Part shown: positions 10,634 through 22,660 of the stretch, in pieces
Layout of the letters: every line of letters begins with the position of its first letter
How positions within the stretch are numbered: the stretch's first letter is position 1
NCBI RefSeq assembly: GCF_008831285.2
Contig: NC_045147.1
Location: forward strand, 2,196,001 to 2,260,000
DNA from: Nymphaea colorata
Lineage: Eukaryota > Streptophyta > Magnoliopsida > Nymphaeales > Nymphaeaceae
DNA length: 64,000 nucleotides
Direction: 5' to 3'
Translations under genes and position numbers: made by a program
The notes under the pieces: generated by a model
What the model was told of the DNA's origin: nothing
What the model saw: only the letters and a program-made list of their open reading frames with translations
Database searches by the model: none

Positions 10634-13600
10634 CTGGAGCGTAAAGATTTTTAATGCCTAGTTTGCTTAGGAGATGTTGAAATGCCTCTCGTCTTAGAGC
10701 TTTAGTAAACAAATCTGCTAACTGATCTTTGCTTCTAACATAACATGTTTGAATTGTGCCTTGTAGAAGTTTTCTCGAACAACATGACAATCCAGTTCAA
10801 TGTGCTTTGTGCGCTCATGAAAAACTAGGTTTGCTGCAATATGTAATGTTGCTTGATTATCACAATAAACTGTAACAGGAGAAGGATTAATTACTTGGAA
10901 ATTGTCCAACAAATTCCTTAACCATGTTACTTCACATACTACATTTGCCATTGCCCTGTATTCAGCTTCTACAGAAGACCTAGAGACTGTTTGTTGTTTC
11001 TTAGTCTTCCATGAAATTGGAACTGAACCAAGGAACACACAATAGCCAGTGACTGAACATCGTGTTTGTTGACACATTGCCCAATCAGAGTTACAAAATG
11101 CGCTTAGCTGCATGTTGTTGTGGTTGCTCATCATAATCCCTTGGCCTGTATTGAGTTTGAGGTAGCGCACAACCCTGAGAGTTGCATGGAGATGTGGAAG
11201 ACGTGGCTGTTGCATGAAACAACTCAATACATGGATTGCAAATTGTATGTCAGGTCGTGTAATACTGAGATAAATTAATCTTCAAACTAGACTGCGATAG
11301 TATGTAGAATTTTTAATGAGCTCTCCTTGATTAACTTCCAATCCGTGTTGCTACTCCATTGGGAATTCCATCTGTTTTGCTCCAAGTAGACCTGCCTCAT
11401 GTATGATATCCAATGCATATTTCTGTTGAGATAAGTAAATACCTTAGTTGGATTGTGCAATCAATCTCCAAGAAATACTTTGGCTTGCCTAAGTCTTTCA
11501 TGTAAAATTTTTGACATAGAAACTGCTTAAATTTTGCAAGAGCATTTTCTTTGTTTCCTGCAATAACTAAATCATCAACATATACTAGAACAATAAGTAA
11601 TATGACTTTTTTTTTTATATGTAAACAAAGACTGATCCGCTTTTGATTGAATGAATCCAAATTCTTCAAGAGCCGTTGATAATTTGTGGAACCAATTCCT
11701 TGGGGGCTGTTTTAGTCCATATATGGACTTATGTAACTTGCAAACCTAGTTCTCTCCCTGTTTGGCATATCCTTGAGGCACTTGCATATATACTTCTTCA
11801 TGTAGATCACCATGTAGGAATGCATTGTTCACATCCATCTGACACATAGCCCAATCACAATTAGCAGCAGTTGCAAATAATGTACTGGAGCAAAGGTTTC
11901 TTCGAAGTCTAGACCCTCTTACTGTGAATAGCCCTTGGCAACCAACCTGGCCTTGTAACGTTCTATGGATCCATCAGACTTGTACTTTATTTTGTATACT
12001 CATTTGCATCCGATTGGCTTGACTCTTGTTGATAAAACAATTATAGTCCATGTTTTATTTTCCTATAAAGCTCGAATTTCAGCATCCATCGCCTCTCGCC
12101 ATTCTTTGTGTTTGATTGCTTCATAAAAGCTTTATGGTTCAGACTTAGACACTAAGGATGTGAGAAATGCAGTATGTTTAGTAGAAAAATGTTGAAATGA
12201 TGTGTAATCTGACATAAGATATCTGGTTCCTTTCTTTTGTCCTGGTGCGTAGATGTGATTGGTTGACGGTGGTGCAACAAGGGAACAATAGAAGCCTTTT
12301 AGCCATGGGACAAATTTTTGAATACGAGCAGACCTCCTAACTGGCTCAGTATTGGTGATATTCGAATCTGGTGTAGCGATTTGTGTCTCATTTCTTTCAA
12401 TATCATGAACATGTTGGCGGGAAGTATTTTCAATCAAAGTTGGTCTACTATCTATATGATCATGTTGATGGTTATCTAGATCTTGTGGCTCAGTTTGGTC
12501 AATATCCAAGGGTGTATTATAGATGTTTCTTAAGTTTGAAAAATGGTCATATGTATCTTCTTCTAAATCACAAGGCATAGGGAGGACGACTTTACTCTCA
12601 CATTCATTTTCTTTTTGAAATGGAAATATATTTTCATAGAATACAACATCTCTACTAGTAAAATGTTTATGAAATTCTAAATCATACACTTTGTAAGCCT
12701 TTTGCCCATCTGGATAATCAATAAAAATACATTTATATGCTCTTGTCTCAAATTTATTTTTGTTGGAACTTATTTTGGTAGCATAACATAGAGAGCCAAA
12801 AGTAAGAAGGTGTTTGATAGAAGGTTTCTTTTAAAAGGTATTTCAAATGGTGTTTTTCTATTTGTGTTTGGTGTTGGAATACAATTAATTAAATAAATTG
12901 CAGTCAAAACGCATTCCCCCCAAAATCGAAGAGGTTGATTTGATTCAAACGCAATGCCCTAGCTACCTCAAGTAAATGTCGGTGTTTACGTTCTACAACA
13001 CCATTTTGTTGTAGTGTCCCCACACAAGTATGTTGGTGAATGGTTCCTTGTTGACATAAAAATTCCTTCATTTCTTGAGAAAAAAATTCAGTTTCATTAT
13101 GGGAAGGCAAAATTTTGATTTGACAATTAAATTAAGTTTTGATCATGGTAAAAAAATTTTTAACGACATGCAAAGTTTCATATTTATGTCTCATAAGAAA
13201 AGTCCATGTCGCACGAGAGAAATCATCTACAATGGTTTAAAAATAATGTGCACTAGATAGAGAAGCTTGGGCATACAGTCCCCATATATCACAATGAATT
13301 AAATGAAAAGAGTGAGTAGACAAAGTCTCACTTAAATCAAACTTTAAACGGGTTTGTTTAGCACGATGACATGCATCACACAAAAAATGTTCATTCAACT
13401 CAAGATTCAAATCTAGATTATCATTAATAGATTTTAAACGCGTGACAAGGGGATGTACACAGAGCTCGTGGCTGGAAACAACTAAACAGTGATTTTGTTC
13501 TACTATGGTCTCACCTCTACCAATCATCGTCTTTGATGCTAGGTCCTACATAAAACAGTAATTAGGGAAAAAAGTGATGGAGCAATTCATGGTTTTAGTT

Positions 13601-13744
13601 AGCTCACTGACAGATAAAAGATTCACTTTGAATGATAGAATATTTAACACATTATTAATATCAAAGTTAGGTAGCGACACTTTACCGATATGGCAAACAA
13701 AAACTACCTTACCATTTGGCAGCGTCACTGGTGTATCACATGCA
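10634..13744 (-). pseudogene. Copia-2 pol (partial protease to RNase H), broken
   Basis: From the 5' side on the minus strand: a protease-end block (TLPNGKVVFVCHIGKVSL and LLSVSELTK, 13728-13546); the pre-integrase zinc motif CDACHRAKQTRLKF near 13390 in a frame at 13527-13237; integrase with TLQQNGVVERKHRHLLE near 13010; an inter-domain stretch with RRSARIQKF near 12320; RT with [14 protein letters not shown] near 11570 and KFYMKDLGKPKYFL; and RNase H (11227-10718) with DWAMCQQTRCSVTGY, SSVEAEYRAMA and ERTKHIELDCHVV. Stops and frameshifts separate the blocks. Gag is absent. Confidence 0.88.
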
Positions 13745-13837
13745 TTGTGTAATGTGTTGATGGAGAGGAGATCACATGTCTCTCATGCCAATGGTCATAA
13801 TGTCATGATCGTTATGTGTAATGGTAAGCTCTTGACA
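13745..13837 (-). repeat. Copia-2 5' LTR remnant (93 bp)
   Basis: It matches the first 93 bases of the 3' LTR (10529-10621) almost exactly, then switches abruptly to protease-region coding sequence. A deletion joined them. Confidence 0.85.
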
Positions 13838-14650
13838 ACATTTGTGATATTCTTCTTAAGAAGGTAGAGAAGAATTTGGCTGAAAGAAAGAAAAGCTTCT
13901 TTCTTACTCAGGCAGGTTGTGCCTAATCAGACACGTGTTAAATTAGATTATTTACTTTTGGTTGAGGGCCTTCATATTGCCTACGGCAGCTATAAGATCC
14001 TTAAAGAGATTCTGTAGTAGATGCCTATTGGCTGACGATGTGGATTAGCTTGGTTTTCAAAATAGAAGCGAAATATGCTGCCGTCAGCCATCAGGCTGGA
14101 CCGGTGGCCTTCTCTTGATGAATGGAACTTCATGGTACAATCTACCATTGAAAAGACGGCCATAGTTTTCACTGTTTGAGAAAGTGCAGAAATTGTAGCA
14201 TCATCCAGACGGAAATGATGTTCAGTGGGAAGACTCTGCAGTGGGAGGCGGACCAATTGATTAGTTTCTTAGCTCACACCCTCCCACAGTGGGAACAGAA
14301 AATAGCGTTGATGGTAGCGCCACAAAGATGGAAGGTCTCACTTCAAAGATCTCTTAGGAAATACGAACAGCTCCTTTTTTGGAATTCCCTTTCTAAATGT
14401 TCATAGTTCTCGGTTTGTCTTTCTTCGAATCAACCCATGTATTGAGACGTTACGGCTGCCAGCCATAAGCAACATGTTTTGATTTTGTATTCGGTTCCAC
14501 CAACGTTGATGGAAGGCTGTTTTCTCTCTCTGTGTGTTGGTGGCCATTTTGTTTCTTTGTACATATTATTCTTGTACCTGTTCTCTCTAGTTTTTTGGTG
14601 ATAAAAGGGTTTGGGTGCCCTTTCCCCCACAGGTTGCATCGGAATATCTG
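13838..14650 (+). pseudogene. LINE-1 ORF2, RT tail and 3' region
   Basis: Immediately after Copia-2 one frame reads LKKVEKNLAERKKSFFLTQAG, the block that follows the RT palm in plant LINEs (usually N-L-x-x-W-K-x-x-x-L-S-x-A-G-R). The next residues are frameshifted. Beyond about 13990 the LINE assignment is by position only. The stretch ends in a T-rich section near 14600 such as LINE 3' ends often have. No poly(A) tail or target duplication is evident. Confidence 0.55.
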
Positions 14651-16181
14651 TAGTGTGTATAACAGTATTCAATTGATTCCCCTCACAAGATTGCACCGCC
14701 TCCTGACAGAAAGATGTAGCATGTGTTAGATTTTCTTGTAACAAAGCTACTTCCCGAATCAGCATAAGGTCGATCAATGACCTCAAGATGACCCACTCTA
14801 TGACATATAAATGTTTAATATATAATCCTCTGTTTATTGCAAGTATTTCATGTAAGAAGAGAGCTACGTTTAACAACAAAGAATTTTTGGTGCTAAAAGT
14901 CAATTAACACATGCACAAATCCATTGCTGCCCCAGGTCTTTTTATAATAAAAAAATTTTTGCATCATTTTTCAGTCTTCAAAAACAAGAATAAAAAAATT
15001 TTTGCATCATTTTTCAGTCTTCAAAAACAAGAAAGGTTACAGTCCGAGTTGGCCTACTGGGGTGTCTTTCTGATATTTTTTATATGAATTTAAGTTTGTA
15101 ATATGAAATGCTCCAGGTCAAACAAGGTACCATTAGGGGTTATTGAAAACCGTAACACGTTCTAACACAGCATTTCATAAATCTATCTTGTAATGTTGTC
15201 AAACCACCCCTTGGGATTTATTGGACACAAAATGACACTTGCCCATAAAAAATTGAGTTCCCATTGCCCATGGGAAAACAATTTCCAAATGTGGACATTG
15301 GGATAAAGTGAAAGAACAAGTTTCAATCAGATTTGCATGCAGTAAATGGCAACATTATTCATTTCATTCCTTTTTTGTTGTTTTAACTTCTTAACACATA
15401 AAAACTGGCACATTTGATTAGCTTTCAAGGAAAAAAATATAAGTAGGCTGGGATATTTAGGGATTCGTACAAATCAATGCCATGAAAGTGGGGATAATTA
15501 GCCTGCTACTCTTTACATCTTTTCAGCTGATCACAGTCTAATTAGGTCAATCTCCCGACATGCTTTGGATTTGGAACCTGTATCTTTTTATATTATATAT
15601 TTTCTCTAGTGAATCGTCAGGACCTTGCCCAGTTGGAATAAATTGCATTTCCTCTTGCATATACTTTGCAGATTTTAAAAACTATATGCAATGGAGCATA
15701 TATTCTTCAACTATCAATTTTCTGCCTAATTTCTACGTGGAACATATGGGTTCCTTAGATTTCACACGTATTTTCCTTGTTTCCTTGAGAATTTGACTTT
15801 TATGTTCACCCATCGTTTTCTACTGATCGCACTTCACAAGAAAAGATTTTAAAGGCTTTCTAGTATTCAATTCGATTGCTTTAGCTTCAGTTTAAAGAAA
15901 ATGGAGGCAATGGCGGTTAAGTAACCCTTAACCAAAGTAATCAAGAAACTTCAATTTCTAGTGGGCAAGAGGGTTGCACCAAAAATGGATGGCGTATCAG
16001 AATACTGCTGGTGATGGATGGACTAGGAGCAGATCACTCCTACCTGATCCAGACTGGCTCTAGATTACATATTATACATCTGTTTCGTGTAAAATGGAGG
16101 TCTAGAGCTGGACCTATAATTCATCGGATACTAAGATTCCGGCGCCGTGTAGATTGGATGAAGTTGGTTCAGGGTCTGGGG
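14651..16181. other. Unassigned AT-rich DNA with one tandem duplication
   Basis: No recognisable coding motif. The only clear structure is a 43-bp unit present twice (14948-14990, 14991-15033). Confidence 0.6.
14948..15033 (+). repeat. 43-bp tandem duplication
   Basis: Two adjacent copies of a unit starting TAAAAAAATTTTTGCATC, essentially identical. Confidence 0.92.
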
Positions 16182-16329
16182 CAGGGGCGGAGGCAGATGT
16201 GGGCAACATGTAGGCACAAACCCACAAAAAGTACAGGTAGTTTTTCTCATTTACGAGTTGATTTCCCTTAAAATTTTAAAATTTATTACTAGTACCTCTT
16301 AGCTAGAAACTTCTGACTCCACTCCTAAG
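16182..16329. mobile_element. hAT-like MITE, family M1
   Basis: The left end CAGGGGCGGAGGCAGA and the right end (read inward on the minus strand TTAGGAGTGGAGTCAGA) form a degenerate terminal inverted repeat of the CAGGGGCGGAG type seen in plant hAT MITEs. An inner GTGGGCAACATGTAGGCAC is related to the palindrome of the copy at 50391-50410. No 8-bp target duplication was found. Confidence 0.55.
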
Positions 16330-16486
16330 GATGATCCCCTTTAATTAAGATTAGAAAGAGGGGAGGTTACATAAGAGAATTATAGAATTTACAGCAAGTC
16401 AGCCACAGGATGATCCCCTTTAAATAAGATTAGAAAGAGGGGAGATTACATAAGAGAATGAAAGAATTTACAGCGAGTCAGCCACA
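16329..16486 (+). repeat. 79-bp tandem duplication
   Basis: Units 16329-16407 and 16408-16486, both starting GGATGATCCCCTTTAA and ending AGTCAGCCACA, with only a few differences. Confidence 0.92.
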
Positions 16487-18663
16487 GCCATTAAGCCGTC
16501 TTACCCCAAAGCTGGTTACGTGTACACTTCTGTGTATACATAGGGGTGTGAATGTAAAAAGGGAGGTTTGAAAATGATAAAAAGGACATTATAAAAAAGT
16601 AAAAAAAGACTAAAAAGTACACCTCAAGATCAAAAATTTCTACAATGCTTTAACCCTCAATTTTTTTTTTTGAGAGGGGCATATTTGTTGTATGCACAGG
16701 CTGGTGCATGCAAGTAGATCTGGTCACAGCCACCCGGCCAGCGAGAGCAGGGAAACTATATCAACGTTGAGCTATTCATTACTTATGTACAGTTTTGCGC
16801 TGACTAGGCAGGTGGCTATGTTTTGTTCACAACATAATAGGTGACCTGGTTATATGTGCCAGTGCACGATTTTTCGTGCATTAGTATGATTAATGACTAA
16901 ACATACCTTTAGTTTATATATATATATATAAAAAAAACTTTTTGTGAAGACAAAATTGAAAAAGAAAAAAAAAGTAGAAAAGATGAAAGACATTTCTTTT
17001 TAATAAATTATCAAAATATCTTTCTCTCTTTTACTGCACACACGGTGCACGTGCTATATGCCAATTGCGTATGCAAAACTTTTTTTATCATCACATTACA
17101 TTTACACACTCTGCGATGTCATGGTTTTCTCCAGCGTGGTGAGCGATTTGCACCCTAGAGCGCCACCGCAAATTCTCCGACCACTCAACTCGAAGCCACC
17201 TCAATGATCTCCATTTCCAACCAGTAATGTCGACGAAAGCTTCTGCTCTTCAGCCAAAGCTTGATGCCGATATCTTCACAGCTGGCATACTATACCTCTG
17301 CCTTTGCTACTCGAACTGACCTGACTGTACAATGCATCATGCACTGCCTGATTTCTAAGGCACCAAAGTTTTCATACTGCGGTACTAAGGGGTTGTTTGG
17401 CATTAAGAATCTCGTATGAATGTTTCATGATCCTGCCTCAAATTTGAGTTAGATTCAAATAACACTTGTGCTGTGTCACAGATCATTGTTGGAAATGACT
17501 CTCGGAATTGAAAGTGCAAAGACTTTTACTAGCTTATTCCTATTTTGTAATCAGTTTTAGGTACCTATCACATTAATTTGGATCTATGCTGGACACCACC
17601 ATTTCCTAATTGGATCAGGCTTAAACAACTCAATCTCTAGGATACCCAACTCATTGATAACGTCAGATGGCACTTGATAAGAAGAATATTAATTCTTTTT
17701 TGGCATGCCTCTTAAAATGCGTGATCTAAAAGCACCAATTTTTGTTCCAAGAAACAAGAATTTTTGTTCCAAGAAACATGACACGATAGTAGATACTGTT
17801 TCTAAATCTAATTGATAATCGAATATAGGACATAATTACACCATATTTTTGGAAATAATAACACGGTATTCTTTTTAATAAGCATCCATTGTACACTCGT
17901 GGACGTTGTAGCTGGTGCGGGCAATTGCTCATATCAGCCAATAAAAGCCAATAAAGTTTACTTTATTTTCATATAAAAACTTCATTAATTTTCAATTTTT
18001 TAGGCATTAAAAGTTTGAAATTGAAATTAGAGTGCCCCATAACCAGAAGTTTCTTGCTTGGCCACTGTTTACAACACGTTTGCTTAGACATCCTGTTCAC
18101 GGCATCCAACCGACTGAATGATTGGTTCAGTTCTGCTTTTGTAAGTGATTCCAAACGTGAAGTTCTTCGTCAGCTTTCACATGTACTACCAAATATGCTG
18201 CCGGAAGTTGAGAAGCGATATTGTTCAACACAATCGAGGAAACAACTTCAAGGCTGCCATTTGGAGGTCAAAAAGATGAAATTTTGGGACTCATCATTAT
18301 AAGCGTGTAGTCTTTCTGATGCCAAGATTTCTACACACACTTTAGTAACATAAAGTTGACTGTGAAAGCCGAAAGGAAAATGAAATGACACCAAAACCTT
18401 CAACTACCAAAGAAAAATTGGTGCTCATCTTTGACCAATCCAGCCTTCCTAATCCTGCATGGATACGCGAACCTTTCCGCGATTCAGCCACTAGAAAACG
18501 GCCACGATCTTGCATCTTCTTTATCTATTCTGAATAGATTTCTTTTTCTTTCTAAATAGACCAGAAGAAGAAGAAGAAGAAAAAAAAGCTTTCTCACTGG
18601 ATGTGTTTGCGAATTAATTTATGGCGTGGAAAAACTTTGTGGACTTGTTTACCTACTAGCCAG
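16487..18663. other. Unassigned DNA
   Basis: Nothing recognised with confidence. A GC-richer patch at 17110-17330 could be an eroded gene fragment. A 95-codon frame (18015-18302) contains SDSKREVLRQLSHVLPNMLPEVEKRYC, cut here only in description, which looks protein-like but matches no family I know. A 22-bp unit is duplicated at 17737-17780. Confidence 0.5.
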
Positions 18664-18885
18664 TGTGCCTAGAGCTGTACAGCCGAATCTAGTCAATTCG
18701 AGCTTGACTTGAACTTGCTCGGTTAAGCTTGACTCGTTTGTAAATAAGTTGAGCTCGTTTGTAAATAAGTTGAGCTTGAACTTAGCTGAAAAGTTGAGCT
18801 TATAAAAGAGTCGAGTTTGAGTTATATAAACTGGACTTAATTAAATTTAAGTAATTAAGCTCGTTTAATCAAGATTATCTTTTCA
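18664..18885 (+). repeat. GAGCTCG-motif dispersed repeat, copy 1
   Basis: It begins near AGAGCTGTACAGCCG and is built of degenerate GAGCTTGA/GCTCG/TTGAGCTC motifs. A related copy in the other orientation lies at 34740-34955, ending near GTGTACAGTCC. This resembles the widespread plant repeat with a GTACA edge and a GAGCTCGAGC-rich body. Class unknown. Confidence 0.55.
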
Positions 18886-20331
18886 GAGGCAAGCCTGTTC
18901 TCGGGTCATTGGCAAACCAAAGAGAGAGTAAAGCTACTTGAAGACTGTGCTACACCATGCGATGGGCAAGTGTCTGCAAACAGTCCATAGCTGAGCCACA
19001 AAGATAGCCCTCTCATTTCGTTTTTTTCCATCCCAAATTTAGGAAGCAGTCCCCGCAGGAGTGCCAGATCTTCCCTTTGAATTGAGAAACAGAATAATTT
19101 ACACCTTGGTGCAGATCCTCATTTCTCAAGGCCCATATTTTCAAATCACTGTTGGAAAGGTGACATTCCAACACTTGCTGAGATAACTTGTTTTAGATGA
19201 AACCATTTTCCATCTCTTGAGTTCCAAGATTATGTTAGCTGGAGAAGTTCTCGTCCTATGGAATTTCCATGTGACGAGTAGCCAAGAACTTACAGCCAAA
19301 AAAGTAGATGGTCAAGATTCTCCGCTTCGACATAAGATTGCTGCCAACAATTAAAGCAGGAAACAGTTGGCCATCACCTGTGTTACTGCCCGTCAACTCT
19401 ACCGAGCATAGGCCTTTTTTAACCTCCTTACATTGTCTAATTTATTAACTACCATTTATGGTGGTAAGAAGCGCAACACCAAGAGAGTTTGATCTTCACC
19501 ATTATTACTCTTTACATCATTAATTTTTACTTGACTAGAAATAAATTAATTGATGGCAGATCTGATGGTCTCAGCAAGGGCGGAAACAGTTAATTATCAA
19601 TTTTTTCAGACTGCCAGTCAATGATTTTTGAATCTTCTCTTTACTGATAGGCTTTATTTTGATCTTGTATGTATATGAGTTTTAACAAACAAGCACCACC
19701 ATGTATGGAAATTTATGTGCAATCACTTGAATGGTTCAGTCGCTTCTATCAAGTGGTTCTCATTTCTCAAATTGGGGACGTGCAAAGTAGTTTTTTATTT
19801 AAAAGCTAACAAACAATGCCTTTTTTAAGTTTACTGTCTCTTTTTGAGCTGGCAATCTTTTAATCATATTGCTTAAGATTATATGGTTTATTATGACACA
19901 CATTTAAAGTTACATCTCATAGTTAGGACTATGTTTAACTGGTCCACATGCCATATGGTAGAGTTGGACTCATTAACAGAGTCAACATAAAACTGGATAC
20001 GTGATTCGATTAGTTGATATATTGTTTCTCCTTTCTGTTTCGGAGCATCTGTGATTGCAGTACGTATCTGTTTATTTTATGGGGATCAGAATTTTTCTGT
20101 GTCAAAAGTGTTTGCAAACTTGTATGGTCTTACATCTGGACAAAAAGTCAAGGTTGCGTGGCGGTTCTCCTGAATCTCTGTCTATCAAATGAACACAAGC
20201 AGGTTATGAGCACAGCCATTCTTGCGATATAATGATCAGTTGAAACAATGATCTTTTTTCCTCCATCAAGTATTTGTAAGGCAGGGCTCTTCACATGTCT
20301 GAGTGTTGACATATCAATAACATGGTTTCAG
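18886..20331. other. Unassigned DNA upstream of the ARF exon fragment
   Basis: No further ARF exon could be recognised here. Its 3' end at least is probably former intron, since 20331 closes a splice acceptor. Confidence 0.5.
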
Positions 20332-20525
20332 GTACACAAGCAGGGGAATGCACTTGGCAAGTCTATAGACCTTAACAACTTTAGAGATTACGACGAGTTG
20401 ATTGCAGATTTAGATCATATTGAGTTCCGAAGGAATCTTATGAAGCGAGCAAGGGCTGGCTGGTGGGGTTTATACAGTGAATGGAGACATGATGCTTGTG
20501 CGCAATGATCCATTGAGCAAGTTCC
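20332..20525 (+). pseudogene. Auxin response factor (ARF) PB1-domain exon fragment, frameshifted
   Basis: ARFs are nuclear transcription factors whose C-terminal PB1 (domain III/IV) binds Aux/IAA proteins. After the acceptor GGTTTCAG (ends 20331) the frame reads VHKQGNALGKSIDLNNF, then YDELIADLDHIEF, matching ARF1/2-type PB1 starts including the conserved Lys. A one-base shift near 20465 moves the rest to another frame, which reads VYTVNGDMMLVRNDP, equivalent to the family YTD-x-GDMMLVGDDPW. The phenylalanine-bearing residue before EF is missing, and GDDPW has become RNDPL. The exon start after the K of the previous exon matches ARF gene structure. No other ARF exon is visible. Copia-3 sequence follows directly, so this is a broken fragment rather than a working gene. 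Confidence 0.85.
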
Positions 20526-20594
20526 ATAAACCTTTTAAACTTTCACCTTCATCTTGGTCATTGCTACTTTGTTCTTCATTGATATTAGTTCCTC

Positions 20595-22657
20595 TAGACA
20601 GGCCTCTGTTCTGTCTGAAGTCTTTTAGTGGTCTGTTGCCGTATATATACTTCACGGCATGTGGTTTTTGATGAAGATGATTTTACGTATCACTAGCCTG
20701 GCATATTACTTTCCAAAGTTGAACATCTGTTGCAACCTGCAACATTCAAGAATTGGACCGAGCTCCCCAATAATATTCAAAGTATGGATGATAGGCAGCT
20801 CACTGTTGGATCTTCCACTTGTATGCATCATGAAAAGCTCCCAACTCCAGAAGTGTTGCCGGTTAGTTCTCCTATCCGTGCTTCTTTCGAATTCTCTATG
20901 CATCAACAAGCAGTGCTATCTCCTGTTGCAGCTAACTCAACATCTTCGTCTAATGAGCTTCCGCCTCAAGTGAGCCTACAACATCCTATTGCTGCACCAT
21001 CGTCTTCATACCAATGAGGGATCTCCATGTTGCATCCACTCCTTCTTCATCATCAAATTCTCATGGTACGATCACTCGAGCAAAAGTGGGTATTGCTAAA
21101 CCTAATCCTTTTTATTTTCTTGCTATGAATATTCCGCTCGAACCAAAAACGGTGAAAGATGCATTACTGCATGGTTGGGTGGCGGCGATGAAAGAAGAAC
21201 TCAATGCTCTTCACCATTGTCAAACTTGGACACTAGTTCCACGACAACCACATATGAATGTGGTTGGCACGCGCTGGGTTTTTAAAACCAAATTAAAAAG
21301 CGATGGTACTTTGGAACGCTTGAAGGCAAGGTTGGTAGCTCGAGGGTTCAATCAAATTCCAGGGATTGATTTTATGGAAACCTTTTCTCCTGTTATCAAA
21401 CCAGCTACAATTCGCATTGTTCTTACTATTGCCTTGACTAATCATTGGGAGATTAAACAACTTAACGTAAAAAATGCGTTCTTCTATGGCAACTTGGATC
21501 AAACTGTATTCATTGAACAACCACCAGGGTTCATTGATTCTTCCAAACCCATGCATGTTTGCCAACTACACCGGGCTTTGTAAGGACTTTGCTAGGCTCC
21601 TCGAGCTTGGTATGATCGTTTTGGTTTATTCTTATTAACAAAAGGTTTCTATGCTAGTATATTCGACTCTTCCCTGTTTGTCTATCGAGAAGCTCAAGGT
21701 ACAATTTTTCTCCTTCTTCATGTTGATGACATCGTATTAATGGGCAGCAATAGTACCCTTCTTCAACAATTTGTAAAAGAGTTGAGTATTGAGTTTGCCA
21801 TGAAAGATCTTGGATATCTCCATCACTTCTTAGGCGTAGAAGTGGTTAAGACCAGATCTGGACTCTTCTTGAATCAACAACGTTACGCCCTCAGTCTACT
21901 TGCACGTGCAAACTTGCTTGGCTGTAAACCTGCGCTCACACCTTTGGTTCAACACTATCAAACTCCTGTTGATGATGAAGTCTTTTCCGATCCAACATTA
22001 TTTTGGAGTCTGGTTGGGGGGCTCCAGTACTTGACATTTACAAGGCCGGACATGTCATTCAGTGTTAATTATGTCAGTCATTATATGCAGACACTGAAGA
22101 CTAGTCATTTCCAGCTTGTCAAGCATATACTTCGCTACATTCATGAAACTATTTCTGATGGTTGTACTCTCTCTCCTTAGCATGATTTTCGGCTTCATGC
22201 CTTCTCCAATTCAGATTGGGTGGGCTGTCATGACACTCGACGCTCAACTACTGGGTACTGCACTTTCATCGACACCAATTGTATATCTTGGACAGCAAAG
22301 AAACAACCCACTGTTGCACGATCTACGACTGAAGCTGAGTGTAGGTCTATGGCCTCTGCAACCGCTGAACTTACATGGATTACCTATATCTTGAAAGACC
22401 TTGGCATATATTTGATGTGCTCCAACTCTATATTGTGATAATATGTCTACCCTGCAGGTTTCTATCAAGCCAGTTTTTCACTCTTGGATGAAACACGTTG
22501 AATTAGATTATCACTTCCTTCGTGAAAAGGTTGCACTCGGTCAACTTACCACGCAATTTGTACATTCATCTCAACAACTTGCTGATATATCCAACAACCC
22601 CTTTAATTCACTTAGAGACAAATTGGGCTTGACCAAAGCCCTGCCCAGTTTGAGGGG
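20595..22657 (+). pseudogene. Copia-3 pol remnant (integrase tail, RT, RNase H)
   Basis: The integrase tail shows the IYTSRHVVFDEDDF block near 20650, which in Ty1/copia precedes the linker to RT. A serine/proline-rich linker follows in the 20730-21017 frame. RT (21014-21583 and on) has TRWVFKTKLKSDGTLERLKARLVARGF, given here only as family blocks RWVFKTK and LVARGF, then GIDFMETFSPVIKP, and a catalytic box LHVDDIVLMGS near 21715. RNase H shows SDWVGCHDTRRSTTGY, STTEAECRSMA with Cys for Tyr, and KHVELDYHFLRE. Stops occur near 21582 and 22180, and frameshifts near 22200 and 22440. Confidence 0.88.
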
Positions 22658-22660
22658 GGA
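22648..22660 (+). promoter_or_regulatory. Copia-3 polypurine tract
   Basis: GTTTGAGGGGGGA directly precedes the LTR start TGAAACG at 22661. Confidence 0.85.

Larger units (their letters stand above)
10353..13837 (-). mobile_element. Copia-2: Ty1/copia element with deleted 5' end, minus strand
   Basis: Reading the minus strand there is a fragment of the 5' LTR (13837 down to 13745), joined directly to protease-region coding sequence, then integrase, RT, RNase H, a polypurine tract, and a 3' LTR that starts at 10621. It separates two parts of LINE-1. The rest of the 5' LTR, the primer site and gag are missing. The left edge near 10353 is approximate, and I found no matching target duplication. 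Confidence 0.85.
870..14650 (+). mobile_element. LINE-1: non-LTR retrotransposon split by later insertions
   Basis: Fragments of one LINE occur in the correct order and on the same strand: ORF1 (DUF4283-like region and CCHC knuckle) at about 1500-2872, the ORF1 end at 7798-7950, ORF2 endonuclease at 7983-8848, reverse transcriptase at 9230-10350, and RT tail plus 3' region at 13838-14650. The gaps are filled by Copia-1, a roughly 380-bp insert and Copia-2. Summed LINE sequence is about 4.4 kb, shorter than the 5-6 kb usual for plant L1-type LINEs. The 5' limit is a guess from a GC-richer stretch beginning near 870. Many stops and frameshifts make it inactive. Confidence 0.75.

Noticed and set aside
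13990-14256. Minus-strand 88-residue ORF
   Set aside because: Antisense to the LINE-1 3' part. No family signature and no neighbouring support.
20332-20525. A functional ARF gene
   Set aside because: Only one exon is recognisable, with a frameshift and loss of the GDDPW motif, followed by retrotransposon sequence.
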